Below the pieces are notes generated by a model. The model was given only the letters and a program-made list of their open reading frames with translations. It was not told the origin of the DNA and did no database searches. Below are positions 26,406-34,611 of a stretch of 64,000 nucleotides of DNA, one piece after another. The DNA lies in contig NZ_SJJZ01000001.1 in the NCBI RefSeq assembly GCF_004331345.1, forward strand, positions 868,001 through 932,000. The letters run 5' to 3'. Numbering within the stretch: position 1 is the first letter of the stretch; each line of letters starts with the position of its first letter. The position numbers and the translations under genes were made by a program. This DNA comes from Kribbella soli. GTDB taxonomy: Bacteria > Actinomycetota > Actinomycetes > Propionibacteriales > Kribbellaceae.

Positions 26406-27791
26406 ATCGAGTTTCAGCAGGGCGTTCTCGATCACCTCGGGCATGGCCGGATGGATCCAGTACTGGCCGCGCGCCATCGTGTACGCGTCCAGCCCGAAGC
26501 TCATCGCCTGGATCACCGGCTGGATCACGGTCGGCGCCTGCGGGCCGATCACGTGGCAGCCGATGATCTGCCCACTCTTCGGGTCGGCGAGGACCTTCGC
26601 GAACCCGGTGGTGTCCTCCATCGCCCAGCCGTACGCGATGTCAGCGTACCGCTGAACCGCTTTCACATAAGGGATTCCGCGTTCCTTCGCCTGCTCCTCG
26701 GTGAGGCCGACGGACGCGATCTGCGGCGCGCTGAACACCGCGTGCGGGACGAACCGGTGGTCGGCCTCGATCCGGTCGTCCGGGTTGAGCAGGTTGTGCT
26801 TCACCACCCGCGCCTCGTGGTTCGCGACGTGCTTCAGCTGGAGCGGACTCGTCACGTCGCCGAGCGCGTAGATGCCGTCGACGGTGGTCTGCTGGTACGC
26901 ATCCACGACCACACGCCCCTCGCGGTCCACCTCGACCCCGGTGGCGTCGAGGTTCAGCAGGTCCGAGTTCGGTTCCCGGCCGACCGCGACCAGGAGCTCG
27001 TCGACGATCAGTTCGTCGGCGCCGTCCGGGTTCAGCATCCCGAGCAGGATCGAGCCGTCGTCACGTCGCTCGACCCGCACGGTCTCATGGTTGAGCCGTA
27101 CGTCGTACTTGTCCCGCGCGATCTCCGTGTAGCGCGCGGAGATCTCGCCGTCCTCGAGCCGGAGCAGCTCGTTCGACCGGAGGACGATCGTCACCTCGAC
27201 CCCGAACGACGCGAACACGTGCGCGAACTCGGCCGCGACGAACCCGCCGCCGATGATCGCCATCCGGCGCGGCAGCTCCTCGAGCCGCATGATCGTGTTC
27301 GACGTGTGGTACCCGGTCTCCTCGAGGCCCGGGATCGGTGGCACGATCGGCCGGCTGCCGGTGGCGATCACGAACCGATCCGCGCTGAACACGCTCGTCG
27401 AGCCGTCCTTGCCGTCGACGGTCAGCTCCTTGAACCCGGTGAACCGGCCGGTCCCGTCGTACACGCGGACGTTCGCGTTGTCCGGGTTGTGGTGCCGGTA
27501 CTCCGAGCCGCCTTCCGCGATCGGATCGATCCGGCCGAAGATCCGGTCCCGGACGTCGGTCCAGCGGACGCCGAGCAGCTGCTCGTCGACGCCGTACCGC
27601 GAACTCACCGACGGGGTCGCGGCCACGTCGGCGGCGTGCACGAACATCTTGGTCGGGATGCACCCGACGTTCAGGCAGGTGCCGCCGAACGTACCGCGCT
27701 CGACGATCGCCACCTTCCAGTCGGCGAACCGCCGATTGACGATGGTGTTACCGGAGCCGGTCCCGATGATGACGAGGTCGTAATGGGTCAC
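26388..27791 (-). CDS. mtr: Mycothione reductase
   Basis: 467 aa flavoprotein disulfide reductase that regenerates mycothiol from mycothione with NADPH. The redox pair is in GGTCLNVGCIPTK (C39 and C44), the FAD site is IIGTGSGN (residues 8-15), and the NADPH domain has IGGGFVAAEFAHVFASFG. The C-terminal WIHPAMPEVIENALL carries the catalytic His/Glu. Length and motifs match M. tuberculosis Mtr rather than glutathione reductase or lipoamide dehydrogenase. It overlaps the convergent fusion gene by 18 bp. Confidence 0.94.
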   Translation of the reverse strand: MTHYDLVIIGTGSGNTIVNRRFADWKVAIVERGTFGGTCLNVGCIPTKMFVHAADVAATPSVSSRYGVDEQLLGVRWTDVRDRIFGRIDPIAEGGSEYRHHNPDNANVRVYDGTGRFTGFKELTVDGKDGSTSVFSADRFVIATGSRPIVPPIPGLEETGYHTSNTIMRLEELPRRMAIIGGGFVAAEFAHVFASFGVEVTIVLRSNELLRLEDGEISARYTEIARDKYDVRLNHETVRVERRDDGSILLGMLNPDGADELIVDELLVAVGREPNSDLLNLDATGVEVDREGRVVVDAYQQTTVDGIYALGDVTSPLQLKHVANHEARVVKHNLLNPDDRIEADHRFVPHAVFSAPQIASVGLTEEQAKERGIPYVKAVQRYADIAYGWAMEDTTGFAKVLADPKSGQIIGCHVIGPQAPTVIQPVIQAMSFGLDAYTMARGQYWIHPAMPEVIENALLKLDLDPER

Positions 27792-27856
27792 GATCCATTC
27801 TGACCCTTACCCGCAAGGACCTGCGCTGGACCCGCGGACGAGGAAAGATAGGGCGA

Positions 27857-28522
27857 GTGGCAGGTGGTGAGCTGACGAGCAGGTACGGCACGGTCGTCTG
27901 GGACGGCATCGGCACCCTCCGGATCCGGTACGGCGGGTCGCCCTTACGATCTCGCCTGGGTGAGCGGGTCGTGCCCATCGAAGCGTTGCGCGCCGTGGAG
28001 GTCACCGATGCGGGGCTCCAGTTCGTCCTGCGTGACGGCGCCGACCCGCTGCAGTCGGTGACTCAGCCGATCGAGCTCTACGACTTCCCGGGCGTCGACC
28101 ACGAAGCCGCCGAGGGGATCGCCCGTGACATCGGCCAGGCGCTCGTGCGTCGCGACGTACCGGCGACGGCCTCCACCGCATGGCTGGTCGCGCCGCCGCC
28201 CGCGCCCGACCGGATCGAGGGGCGGGACGCGACGCTCGCGGTGGCTAGCGGGCAGCTCACGTTCAATTACCACCGGTCCGCGGGCCGAAAGAAGAAGGCG
28301 TTCGGCGATCCTTGGTCAGTGCCACTCGGGGACATCGTCGACGTGGAGTGGGCACCGGCGGTCGGTTTCGGCGCGCGTGGATTCCTCCGGATCAGCACAG
28401 CCGCGACCCCCGACGTACGCCCGAAGCCGAAGCACGATCCGGCCGCGATGCTGACCCGGCGCGCAGCGGAAGCCGACGCCCTGTTCTTCGCCGCCCGCCT
28501 ACTGACGCGGATCCGCCCGTAG
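27857..28522 (+). CDS. DUF4429-family protein
   Basis: 221 aa, soluble. The GTG start comes 6-8 bp after GATAGGG, which resembles a -10 box, so the transcript may be leaderless. The N-terminal half (GTVVWDGIGTLRIRYGG, IPIEALRAVEV-like strands) and the second half (NYHRSAGRKKKAFGDPWSVP, GFLRISTAATPDVRPK) each look like the PH-like small beta domain of DUF4429. The C-terminal helix (AAEADALFFAARLLTRI) is typical of the family. No function is known. A class-2 hairpin starts almost at its stop codon. Confidence 0.75.
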   Translation: MAGGELTSRYGTVVWDGIGTLRIRYGGSPLRSRLGERVVPIEALRAVEVTDAGLQFVLRDGADPLQSVTQPIELYDFPGVDHEAAEGIARDIGQALVRRDVPATASTAWLVAPPPAPDRIEGRDATLAVASGQLTFNYHRSAGRKKKAFGDPWSVPLGDIVDVEWAPAVGFGARGFLRISTAATPDVRPKPKHDPAAMLTRRAAEADALFFAARLLTRIRP

Positions 28523-28524
28523 CC

Positions 28525-28604
28525 GAACCGCCGCGCAGGCAGAACCCCGACGATCGCGGCGTGTCGAGCCCGCAAACGGGGGTTCTGCCTGCATGCCCGT
28601 CCGC
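28525..28604. repeat. Long-arm hairpin element, class 2 copy G
   Basis: GCAGGCAGAACCCCG (28535-28549) pairs with 28577-28592 around a 27-nt loop. Flanks are GAACCGCC on the left and GTCCGC on the right. The 15-nt left arm and both flanks recur at 42022-42100. It lies between convergent DUF4429 and MFS genes, reaching within 3 bp of the MFS stop. Confidence 0.85.
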
Positions 28605-28606
28605 TC

Positions 28607-29923
28607 CTACGCGACCTGCGGCTTCTTCGGTACCTCGGGTGCGTCGACGACTGCCTTCTCGCCGAGTAGTTCGGTCTGGGGCAGGACCTCGAGGTGTGGG
28701 CGCGGGAGGAGCCGTGGGCGGATCGCGAGGCCGCGGCGGCGGGAGAAGTACAGCACCGAGCCGACCGTGCCGAGGACGGTGAGCCCACCGCCGACGATCA
28801 GCGACCAGCGGGCGCCCATCACCTGCCCGATCCAGCCGATGAACGGCGACCCGAGCGGCGTGCCGCCCATCAGGACCGTCATGTACAGCGCCATCACCCG
28901 GCCGCGCATCGTCGGCTCGATGCTCAACTGCATGGTCGCGTTCGCCGAGGTGAGCATGGTGAGCGAGGTCAGCCCGACCAGCGGCAGCACGAGCGCGAAG
29001 GTCAGGTACGTCGGCATCAGCGCACTCACGATCTCGAGCAGACCGAACGCCACCGCCGCACCGATCACCAGCCGCGCGCGGATCCGGACCCGCCGGGCCG
29101 CGAGCAGCGCGCCGGACAGCGAGCCGATCGCGAGGATCGAGCCGAGGATGCCGTACTCCCCCGCGCCCTTGTGGAATGCGCTCGTCGCCATCAGCGCCGA
29201 GGTCATCTGGAAGTTCAGCCCGAACGTGCCGGCGAAGAACACCGCGACCAGCACCATCATCAGGTCGGGCCGCCGCCACAGGTACCGCATGCCGTCGCGG
29301 ATCATGCCCTTGTCCCGCGCCGCGGGCTTCGGCGTGTGCAGCTCGCCGGTGCGCATCAGCCGCAGCGACACGATCACCGCGGCGTACGTGAACCCGTTGA
29401 TCATGATCACCGGGCCGGTGCCGATCCAGTTGATCAGCAGACCGGCGAGCGCCGGGCCGAGCAGCCGGGCCGCGTTGAAGGAGGCCGAGTTCAGCCCGAC
29501 GGCGTTGGAGAGCTCGTCGCGGCCGACCATCTCGACCACGAAGGCCTGCCGGGTCGGGGCGTCGAACGCCGTGCCGACACCGAAGAGCAGGGCGAGGAGA
29601 TACACGTGCCACGTCTGCACGACACCGGCGATCGTCAGACCACCGAGGGTCAGGGCGACGGTGGCCATCGCGACCTGGGTGATCGTCAGCACGGTCCGCT
29701 TCGGGAAGCGGTCGGCGACCAGACCGGCGTACGGGCCGAGCAGGAGCGCGGGCAGGAACTGGAGTCCGGTGACGATGCCGAGCGCCGTACCCGAATGGGT
29801 CAGCTCCAGGACCAGCCAGTCCTGGGCGACACGCTGCATCCACGTGCCGACGTTGGAGATGATCGCGCCCGAGGCGTAGAGCCGGAAGTTCCGGACCTTG
29901 AACGCGCGGAAGGTGGGGCTCAT
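28607..29923 (-). CDS. MFS transporter, EntS/MFS_3-like
   Basis: 438 aa from ATG 29923, with about 12 hydrophobic segments. The N-terminus FRAFKVRNFRLYASGAIISN leads into GTWMQRVAQDWLVLELTHSG. Motif A is LVADRFPKRTVLTITQVAMA, and there is the characteristic central FDAPTRQAFVVEMVGRDELS. These mark enterobactin-exporter-like MFS proteins. The start codon overlaps the MarR stop (ATGA). The pair therefore forms a translationally coupled regulator-exporter operon, probably for an aromatic or antibiotic-like compound. Confidence 0.9.
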   Translation of the reverse strand: MSPTFRAFKVRNFRLYASGAIISNVGTWMQRVAQDWLVLELTHSGTALGIVTGLQFLPALLLGPYAGLVADRFPKRTVLTITQVAMATVALTLGGLTIAGVVQTWHVYLLALLFGVGTAFDAPTRQAFVVEMVGRDELSNAVGLNSASFNAARLLGPALAGLLINWIGTGPVIMINGFTYAAVIVSLRLMRTGELHTPKPAARDKGMIRDGMRYLWRRPDLMMVLVAVFFAGTFGLNFQMTSALMATSAFHKGAGEYGILGSILAIGSLSGALLAARRVRIRARLVIGAAVAFGLLEIVSALMPTYLTFALVLPLVGLTSLTMLTSANATMQLSIEPTMRGRVMALYMTVLMGGTPLGSPFIGWIGQVMGARWSLIVGGGLTVLGTVGSVLYFSRRRGLAIRPRLLPRPHLEVLPQTELLGEKAVVDAPEVPKKPQVA

Positions 29924-30369
29924 CGAGCCGCCAGTCGTTCGAGAACAGGTGCTGCCTTGCGCAGGATGTCGCGCTCCTCCGGGGTCAATTGCTTCAGCTT
30001 GGTCTGCAGCCACTCGTCGCGGCGCCGGCGGTTCGCCAGGATCAGCTCGTCGGCGCGGTCGGTCAGCTCGACGACGATCTGCCGCTTGTCGGTCGGATGC
30101 GGGCGACGGACCACCAGGCCCGCCTCCTCCATGTTCGTCACGATCCGCGTCATCGACGGCGGCTTCACCTGCTCGTGGGCGGCCAGCTCGCCGATCGTCA
30201 TCGCCTCGTGCTTGGCCAGCGCGCCGAGCACGCTGAGCTGGTTCGCGGTGAGGTCGTGACCGGGCTCGCGCTGCCGGCGGATCTGCCGGGACAGCCGCAG
30301 GGTCGACGACCGCAGGGCACTCGCCAGCCCGACGTCACTCTTCACCTGCTGCGCTACGACTTCGGGCAT
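29920..30369 (-). CDS. MarR-family repressor of the adjacent exporter
   Basis: 149 aa winged-helix protein: LTANQLSVLGALAKHEAMTI, GELAAHEQVKPPSMTRIVTN, then the wing MEEAGLVVRRPHPTDKRQIV and dimerisation helices ANRRRRDEWLQTKLKQLTPE. All are canonical MarR elements. The region upstream (30370-30410) is AT-rich with TTAACTCATTA and TTTAGTTAGCA read from opposite strands, a possible imperfect operator. It is coupled to the MFS exporter by a 4-bp overlap and probably represses both genes. Confidence 0.92.
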   Translation of the reverse strand: MPEVVAQQVKSDVGLASALRSSTLRLSRQIRRQREPGHDLTANQLSVLGALAKHEAMTIGELAAHEQVKPPSMTRIVTNMEEAGLVVRRPHPTDKRQIVVELTDRADELILANRRRRDEWLQTKLKQLTPEERDILRKAAPVLERLAAR

Positions 30370-30462
30370 GTCTTTACCTTAACTCATTACCTTTGCTAAC
30401 TAAAAACGTTGGACCACCAGCTGGTATTCCCGGACCCCGGGCGGCCGATAGAGTTCGCCGTC

Positions 30463-31536
30463 ATGGGGACGACGGCCGAGCTGGAGCGGTACGAGCAGCG
30501 ATTCCGGCGGGCTGGACTGCCGCTGTTCATCGAGGACTTCTCGCCGACGCACGACATCTTCACGCGGGCGGCGCCGCTGCTGGTGCTGGTGTTCCTGGCC
30601 GAGATGCTCGGCGCCACCTCGCTCGAATGGGACTGGTGGCAGAACCTGCTGGCCGCGCTCGGCGGTCTGGTGGCACTGGTCGCCGGGTTCGGCCTGCTCA
30701 ACGGGCTACGAGGGCGACCCTTCGGTTCGTTGCCGACCCGCTTCGGCACCCCGGAGCTGGCGGTGTTCGTGTTCCTGCCGGCGTTGCTCCCGGTAGTCAC
30801 GCAAGGACAGGTCAAGCAGTTCTTCGGCGTCGCCTTCGGCAACTTGCTGCTGGTCGGCGTGGTGTACGTCGTGGTCGGCTACGGCTTCATCGCAACCGTG
30901 GTCTGGGGATTCCGCCAACTGGCCCGCGAGCTGGCCAACTCGGTCGCCAGCTTCGTCCGGGCGTTGCCGCTCCTGCTGGTCTTCTCGCTGGTGCTGTTCA
31001 TGACCGCGGACATGTGGCAGGTGTTCGCGTGGATGCCCGCCGCCTTCATCGTCTTCTCCGTGATCGCCTTCGCCCTGCTGAGCACGGTGTTCCTGCTGAT
31101 CCGGTTGCCGCTGGAGGTGGACTCGATCGAGCGCACCGCCGGCTCCGGTCCGCCGCTGAGCCGGAGCCAGCGCTTCAACGTCAGCGTCAGCCTGGTGATC
31201 CGGCAGTGGATGCAGGTGCTCGTGGTGAGCGCCGGCGTCGGCCTGTTCTTCGTTGCCTTCGGCATGCTCGCGATCAGCGAACACATCTACCGGCAGTGGG
31301 GCGTCGACGCCGGCTCGTGGTCGTACCACGTCGAGCTGCTGAACCATCCGCTCGTCCTCAGCGCCTCCCTGATCAAGGTCGCCGTCGGCATCGCGAACTT
31401 CACCGGGCTCTACTACTCCATCGCATTGCTCACGGACTCGACGTACCGCACGGAGTTCCTCGACCACGTCAGCAACGAGCTCCGCGAACTCTTCACCGCT
31501 CGCGCCGAGTACCTCGAACTTCGGCGTACCGCTTAG
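30463..31536 (+). CDS. Multi-pass integral membrane protein
   Basis: 357 aa from ATG 30463. A GATAGAGTT -10-like box lies about 10 bp upstream, suggesting a leaderless transcript; the frame continues upstream only by chance. After a charged ~45-residue N-terminus (AELERYEQRFRRAGLPLFIE) come about eight hydrophobic segments, including PLLVLVFLAEMLGATSLEWD, LAVFVFLPALLPVVTQGQVK and VLVVSAGVGLFFVAFGMLAI. The end is hydrophilic (NELRELFTARAEYLELRR). It looks like an actinobacterial family of unknown function; no transporter signature is recognised. The end overlaps the Dabb gene by 4 bp. Confidence 0.8.
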   Translation: MGTTAELERYEQRFRRAGLPLFIEDFSPTHDIFTRAAPLLVLVFLAEMLGATSLEWDWWQNLLAALGGLVALVAGFGLLNGLRGRPFGSLPTRFGTPELAVFVFLPALLPVVTQGQVKQFFGVAFGNLLLVGVVYVVVGYGFIATVVWGFRQLARELANSVASFVRALPLLLVFSLVLFMTADMWQVFAWMPAAFIVFSVIAFALLSTVFLLIRLPLEVDSIERTAGSGPPLSRSQRFNVSVSLVIRQWMQVLVVSAGVGLFFVAFGMLAISEHIYRQWGVDAGSWSYHVELLNHPLVLSASLIKVAVGIANFTGLYYSIALLTDSTYRTEFLDHVSNELRELFTARAEYLELRRTA

Positions 31537-31928
31537 ACGTTCGCGCCGAACAGTTCGTCGATCCGGCGGGCCCAGTCCGGGTACTGCTCCATCTTGCGGG
31601 TGGCAACGCCGTACACCGCCTTGCCGATCTCCGGATCGCCGTCGTCGCTGAAGCGGACGGCGCTCATCTTCTCGAGCTTGTCGAGGATCAGGTCGTCGCC
31701 GCTGAGGTGCACCGGGTCGTGCATGTACCGCTCGAGCGCGTCGAGATCCGGGATCGCCGCCAGGTACGAGTGCGTGAAGCCGTCCGCGGGATTGCCGAAG
31801 TCCTTGCCGACGGCACCGAACGCGACCGAGTCCAGCGACGCGGTCCGGCGCATCACCGCCAGCACCTCCTCCTGCTCCTCGACACTCACGCCGTCCTTGA
31901 ACCGGATCCGCAACACGTTGACGATCAT
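31533..31928 (-). CDS. Dabb (stress-responsive A/B barrel) domain protein
   Basis: 131 aa. The N-terminal strand MIVNVLRIRFKDGVSVEEQE, the central FTHSYLAAIPDLDALERYMH and the DPVHLSGDDLILDKL helix match the PF07876 ferredoxin-like barrel. That domain normally forms dimers, and in some cases cyclises polyketides or acts in stress response. It is divergently transcribed from a TetR gene across a perfect palindrome, so the TetR protein probably controls it. Confidence 0.85.
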   Translation of the reverse strand: MIVNVLRIRFKDGVSVEEQEEVLAVMRRTASLDSVAFGAVGKDFGNPADGFTHSYLAAIPDLDALERYMHDPVHLSGDDLILDKLEKMSAVRFSDDGDPEIGKAVYGVATRKMEQYPDWARRIDELFGANV

Positions 31929-31944
31929 CTGCTCTCCTTAGAAC

Positions 31945-31960
31945 TGCACTGGTCAGTGCA
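31945..31960. promoter_or_regulatory. Perfect palindrome between the Dabb and TetR genes
   Basis: TGCACTG-GT-CAGTGCA (31945-31960) lies 17 bp from the Dabb start and ~40 bp from the TetR start. Size, symmetry and position between divergent genes fit a TetR operator. Confidence 0.75.
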
Positions 31961-32006
31961 TTCTACTGTACGCCGAAGTTCAGCAAGCTACCCTGACCAG
32001 GTGACA

Positions 32007-32618
32007 ATGACGCGCGGACGTATCGACAAGCGGCAGGCGATCCTGGACGCGGCCTTCACGGTCTTCGCCCGGGACGGGTACCGGACCGCGAGCGTGGACA
32101 CGGTCGCCGCCACCGCCGGGGTCGCGAAGCACACCATCTACAACCACTTCGGCGACAAGCAGTCGCTGTTCCGGGCAGCCGTCAGCGCCCTCGCGGACGA
32201 TGCGCTGACCCGCAACCTGGCGGCCGTGGAGTCGCTGCGCCCGGACCGCGATCCGGCGGAGGCGCTGACCGAGGTGGGCCGGAAGCTCGCCGAGTGCTAC
32301 TGCGACGAGAAGTCGTGGGCGCTCCGCCGGCTGCTGCACGCCGAGCTCGCGAGCATGCCGGAACTGCAGGACATCGTGCGGGAGCGCGCTACGGACAAGG
32401 TCAACGACGCCCTCGCCGACCGGCTCGCCCGGCTCGCGCTGGCCGGGCACCTCCGCATCACGGACCCGGCCGTCGCGGCGGAACAGTTCGGCGCGCTACT
32501 GACCGCACCCTTCGACGCCCGGTCCCGCCTCGGCACGCGGAAGATTCCGGCGAAAGAACTCGCCGACGTCACGCAGAACGCCGTGCAGACGTTTCTGCGT
32601 GCCTTCGGCAATCAGTAA
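32007..32618 (+). CDS. TetR-family regulator
   Basis: 203 aa from ATG 32007; GTG 32001 in the same frame is an alternative. The DNA-binding part RQAILDAAFTVFARDGYRTA, SVDTVAATAGVAKHTIYNHF, GDKQSLF is standard. The C-terminal half (AECYCDEKSWALRRLLHAEL, AVAAEQFGALLTAPFDARSR) resembles AefR-like/TetR_C_7 ligand domains. A perfect palindromic operator lies upstream, next to the divergent Dabb gene. It ends 1 bp before the convergent purine permease. Confidence 0.92.
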   Translation: MTRGRIDKRQAILDAAFTVFARDGYRTASVDTVAATAGVAKHTIYNHFGDKQSLFRAAVSALADDALTRNLAAVESLRPDRDPAEALTEVGRKLAECYCDEKSWALRRLLHAELASMPELQDIVRERATDKVNDALADRLARLALAGHLRITDPAVAAEQFGALLTAPFDARSRLGTRKIPAKELADVTQNAVQTFLRAFGNQ

Positions 32619-32619
32619 C

Positions 32620-34092
32620 TCAGGTCAGCCAGTCGCTCAGGGGGCCGATGGCGAAGTAGAGGACGAACAGGGCGGCGACGACCCACATCAGCGGGTGCAC
32701 CTGGCGGCCCTTGCCACGGACGGTCTTGAGGATCACGTACGAGACGAAACCGGCGCCGATACCGGCCGAGATCGAGTAGGTGAACGGCATCAGGATGATC
32801 GTCAGGAACGCCGGGAACGCGACCTCGATGTCGTCGAAGTCGATGCCCTTCACCTGCGTCATCATCAGGAACCCGACCAGGATCAGCGCCGGCGTCGCCG
32901 CCTCGTACGGGACCAGCGTGACCAGCGGCGCGACCACCATCGAGATCAGGAAGCAGATCCCGGTCACCACACTCGCCAGCCCGGTCCGGGCGCCTTCGCC
33001 GACGCCCGAGGCCGACTCGATGTACGACGTGTTGCTCGAGACGGACGCGGCGCCACCGGCGGCGGCCGCGAGACTGTCCACGACCAGGATCCGCTGCGAG
33101 TTCGGCGGGATGCCGTCGGCGTCGTTCAGGCCCGCCTCGGCGCCGATCGCGGTCATCGTGCCCATCGTGTCGAAGAAGTCGGCGAGCATCAGCGTGAAGA
33201 TCAGCAGCAGCGCCGACACCACACCGATCTTGTCGAACGAGCCGAACAGGTTGAACTCACCGACCGTGTCCAGGTTCGGTTTCGTGAACCACTGGTCCGG
33301 CAACTTCGGCACGCTCAGACCCCAGCCGCCGGGGTTCTTGTCGGTGCGGGCGCCGATGTTCGCGATCGACTCGATCAGGATCGACAGGACGGTCGCGGCC
33401 AGGATGCCGATCAGGATCGCGCCCTTCACCTTCCGGGCGTACAGCGTGACGATCAGGATCAGGCCGACCACGAACACCAGCACCGGCCAGCCGCGGAGGT
33501 TGCCCCCGACACCGAGTTCTACGGGCGGGCCGCCGAGCGCGGCGGGACGCCGTACGAAGCCCGCGTCGACGACGCCGATGAACGCGATGAACAGGCCGAT
33601 GCCGACGCTGATCGCGATCTTCAGTTGCAGTGGCACCGCCTCGAACACCGCTTTCCGGAAGCCGGTGAGCACCAGGACCAGGATGATCAGGCCCTCGAGG
33701 ACCACCAGGCCCATCGCGTCCGCCCAGGTCATCTTGGTCGCGATCGAGAACGCGACGAACGCGTTCAGACCGAGGCCGGTGGCGAGCGCGAGCGGGAAGT
33801 TCGCGAACACGCCCATCAGGATCGTGACGACCCCCGCGACCAGCGCCGTCGCGACCGCGATCTTGGCGATCGCCGCCACCGGGTCGGTGCCGCCGCCGAC
33901 GAACTGGCCGGTGCCGTCCTTGACGGTGCCGATGATGAGGGGGTTCAGCACGACGATGTACGCCATCGTGAAGAACGTGACCAGCCCGCCGCGGACCTCC
34001 CGGCCGAGCGTGGATCCGCGCTGACTGATCTTGAAGAACGAGTCCAGAGGACCGGAACCGGAGCGGGCCGTCGCGGCCTGGGGCGAGCTCAT
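32620..34092 (-). CDS. NCS2-family purine permease (AzgA-like guanine/hypoxanthine transporter)
   Basis: 490 aa, 12-14 hydrophobic segments. The N-terminus FFKISQRGSTLGREVRGGLV, TFFTMAYIVVLNPLIIG and the LATGLGLNAFVAFSIATKMT segment are diagnostic of the AzgA subfamily. TLMLADFFDTMGTMTAIGAE and ASGVGEGARTGLASVVTG are also typical, and the acidic residue in DFFDT belongs to the substrate site of the family. It probably imports hypoxanthine, guanine or adenine by proton symport. It reads convergently toward the TetR gene. Confidence 0.92.
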   Translation of the reverse strand: MSSPQAATARSGSGPLDSFFKISQRGSTLGREVRGGLVTFFTMAYIVVLNPLIIGTVKDGTGQFVGGGTDPVAAIAKIAVATALVAGVVTILMGVFANFPLALATGLGLNAFVAFSIATKMTWADAMGLVVLEGLIILVLVLTGFRKAVFEAVPLQLKIAISVGIGLFIAFIGVVDAGFVRRPAALGGPPVELGVGGNLRGWPVLVFVVGLILIVTLYARKVKGAILIGILAATVLSILIESIANIGARTDKNPGGWGLSVPKLPDQWFTKPNLDTVGEFNLFGSFDKIGVVSALLLIFTLMLADFFDTMGTMTAIGAEAGLNDADGIPPNSQRILVVDSLAAAAGGAASVSSNTSYIESASGVGEGARTGLASVVTGICFLISMVVAPLVTLVPYEAATPALILVGFLMMTQVKGIDFDDIEVAFPAFLTIILMPFTYSISAGIGAGFVSYVILKTVRGKGRQVHPLMWVVAALFVLYFAIGPLSDWLT

Positions 34093-34160
34093 GACCGCAT
34101 CGTGCCAGTTCCTACCGGGGAGTTGCGAGCACTAATCGCAAACGAAGCTAAGCTGTTGAC

Positions 34161-34487
34161 GTGACGGAGGAGCAGGAGCCGGCCAAGGAGCGCGCGGACA
34201 AGAAGCGCACCGACCCGACCAGCCAACTCGCCCGCGGCGAACTGGTGCACGCCGAGGTCAAGCCGCTCGACCTGTCCGGCATCCCGAGCGTGATCACCGG
34301 TATCGCGATGTGGGCCGTCGCGTTCGTCGTACTCTTCGTCTTCCGCGACCGCCTCGAGGACGACGGCCTCGACTGGTGGCTCTGGGTCCCGGTCGCCGGC
34401 TTCGGCCTCGGCCTCATCGGCCTCTGGTACTGCAAACGCCGCTGGACCGCTATCCAGGCCGGCCACCGCTCCGCCACCGAAGACTGA
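34161..34487 (+). CDS. DUF2530 membrane protein
   Basis: 108 aa, GTG start 6 bp after a TAAGCT -10-like box (leaderless style). A hydrophilic N-terminus with VHAEVKPLDLSGIPSVITGI leads to two TM helices (about residues 48-64 and 74-92: TGIAMWAVAFVVLFVF and WLWVPVAGFGLGLIGLWYC), then CKRRWTAIQAG. This is the DUF2530 pattern, restricted to actinobacteria and of unknown function. It is divergent from the purine permease and convergent with the DUF3027 gene. Confidence 0.85.
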   Translation: MTEEQEPAKERADKKRTDPTSQLARGELVHAEVKPLDLSGIPSVITGIAMWAVAFVVLFVFRDRLEDDGLDWWLWVPVAGFGLGLIGLWYCKRRWTAIQAGHRSATED

Positions 34488-34545
34488 CCCCGCGAGCCTG
34501 ACCCCGCGCGTCACGAGTAGGGCCGGAGCCCACCGCCCGGTGCCT

Positions 34546-34569
34546 GTGAACAGGCAATTACCTGTTCAC
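34546..34569. terminator. Hairpin between convergent DUF2530 and DUF3027 genes
   Basis: GTGAACAGG (34546-34554) and CCTGTTCAC (34561-34569) form a perfect 9-bp stem with a 6-nt loop CAATTA, midway between the two stop codons. A bidirectional terminator is likely. Confidence 0.6.
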
Positions 34570-34611
34570 CGGGGCCGCGGAGTGTGCAACGGCCCGGCTT
34601 GTGGTTGGGGT

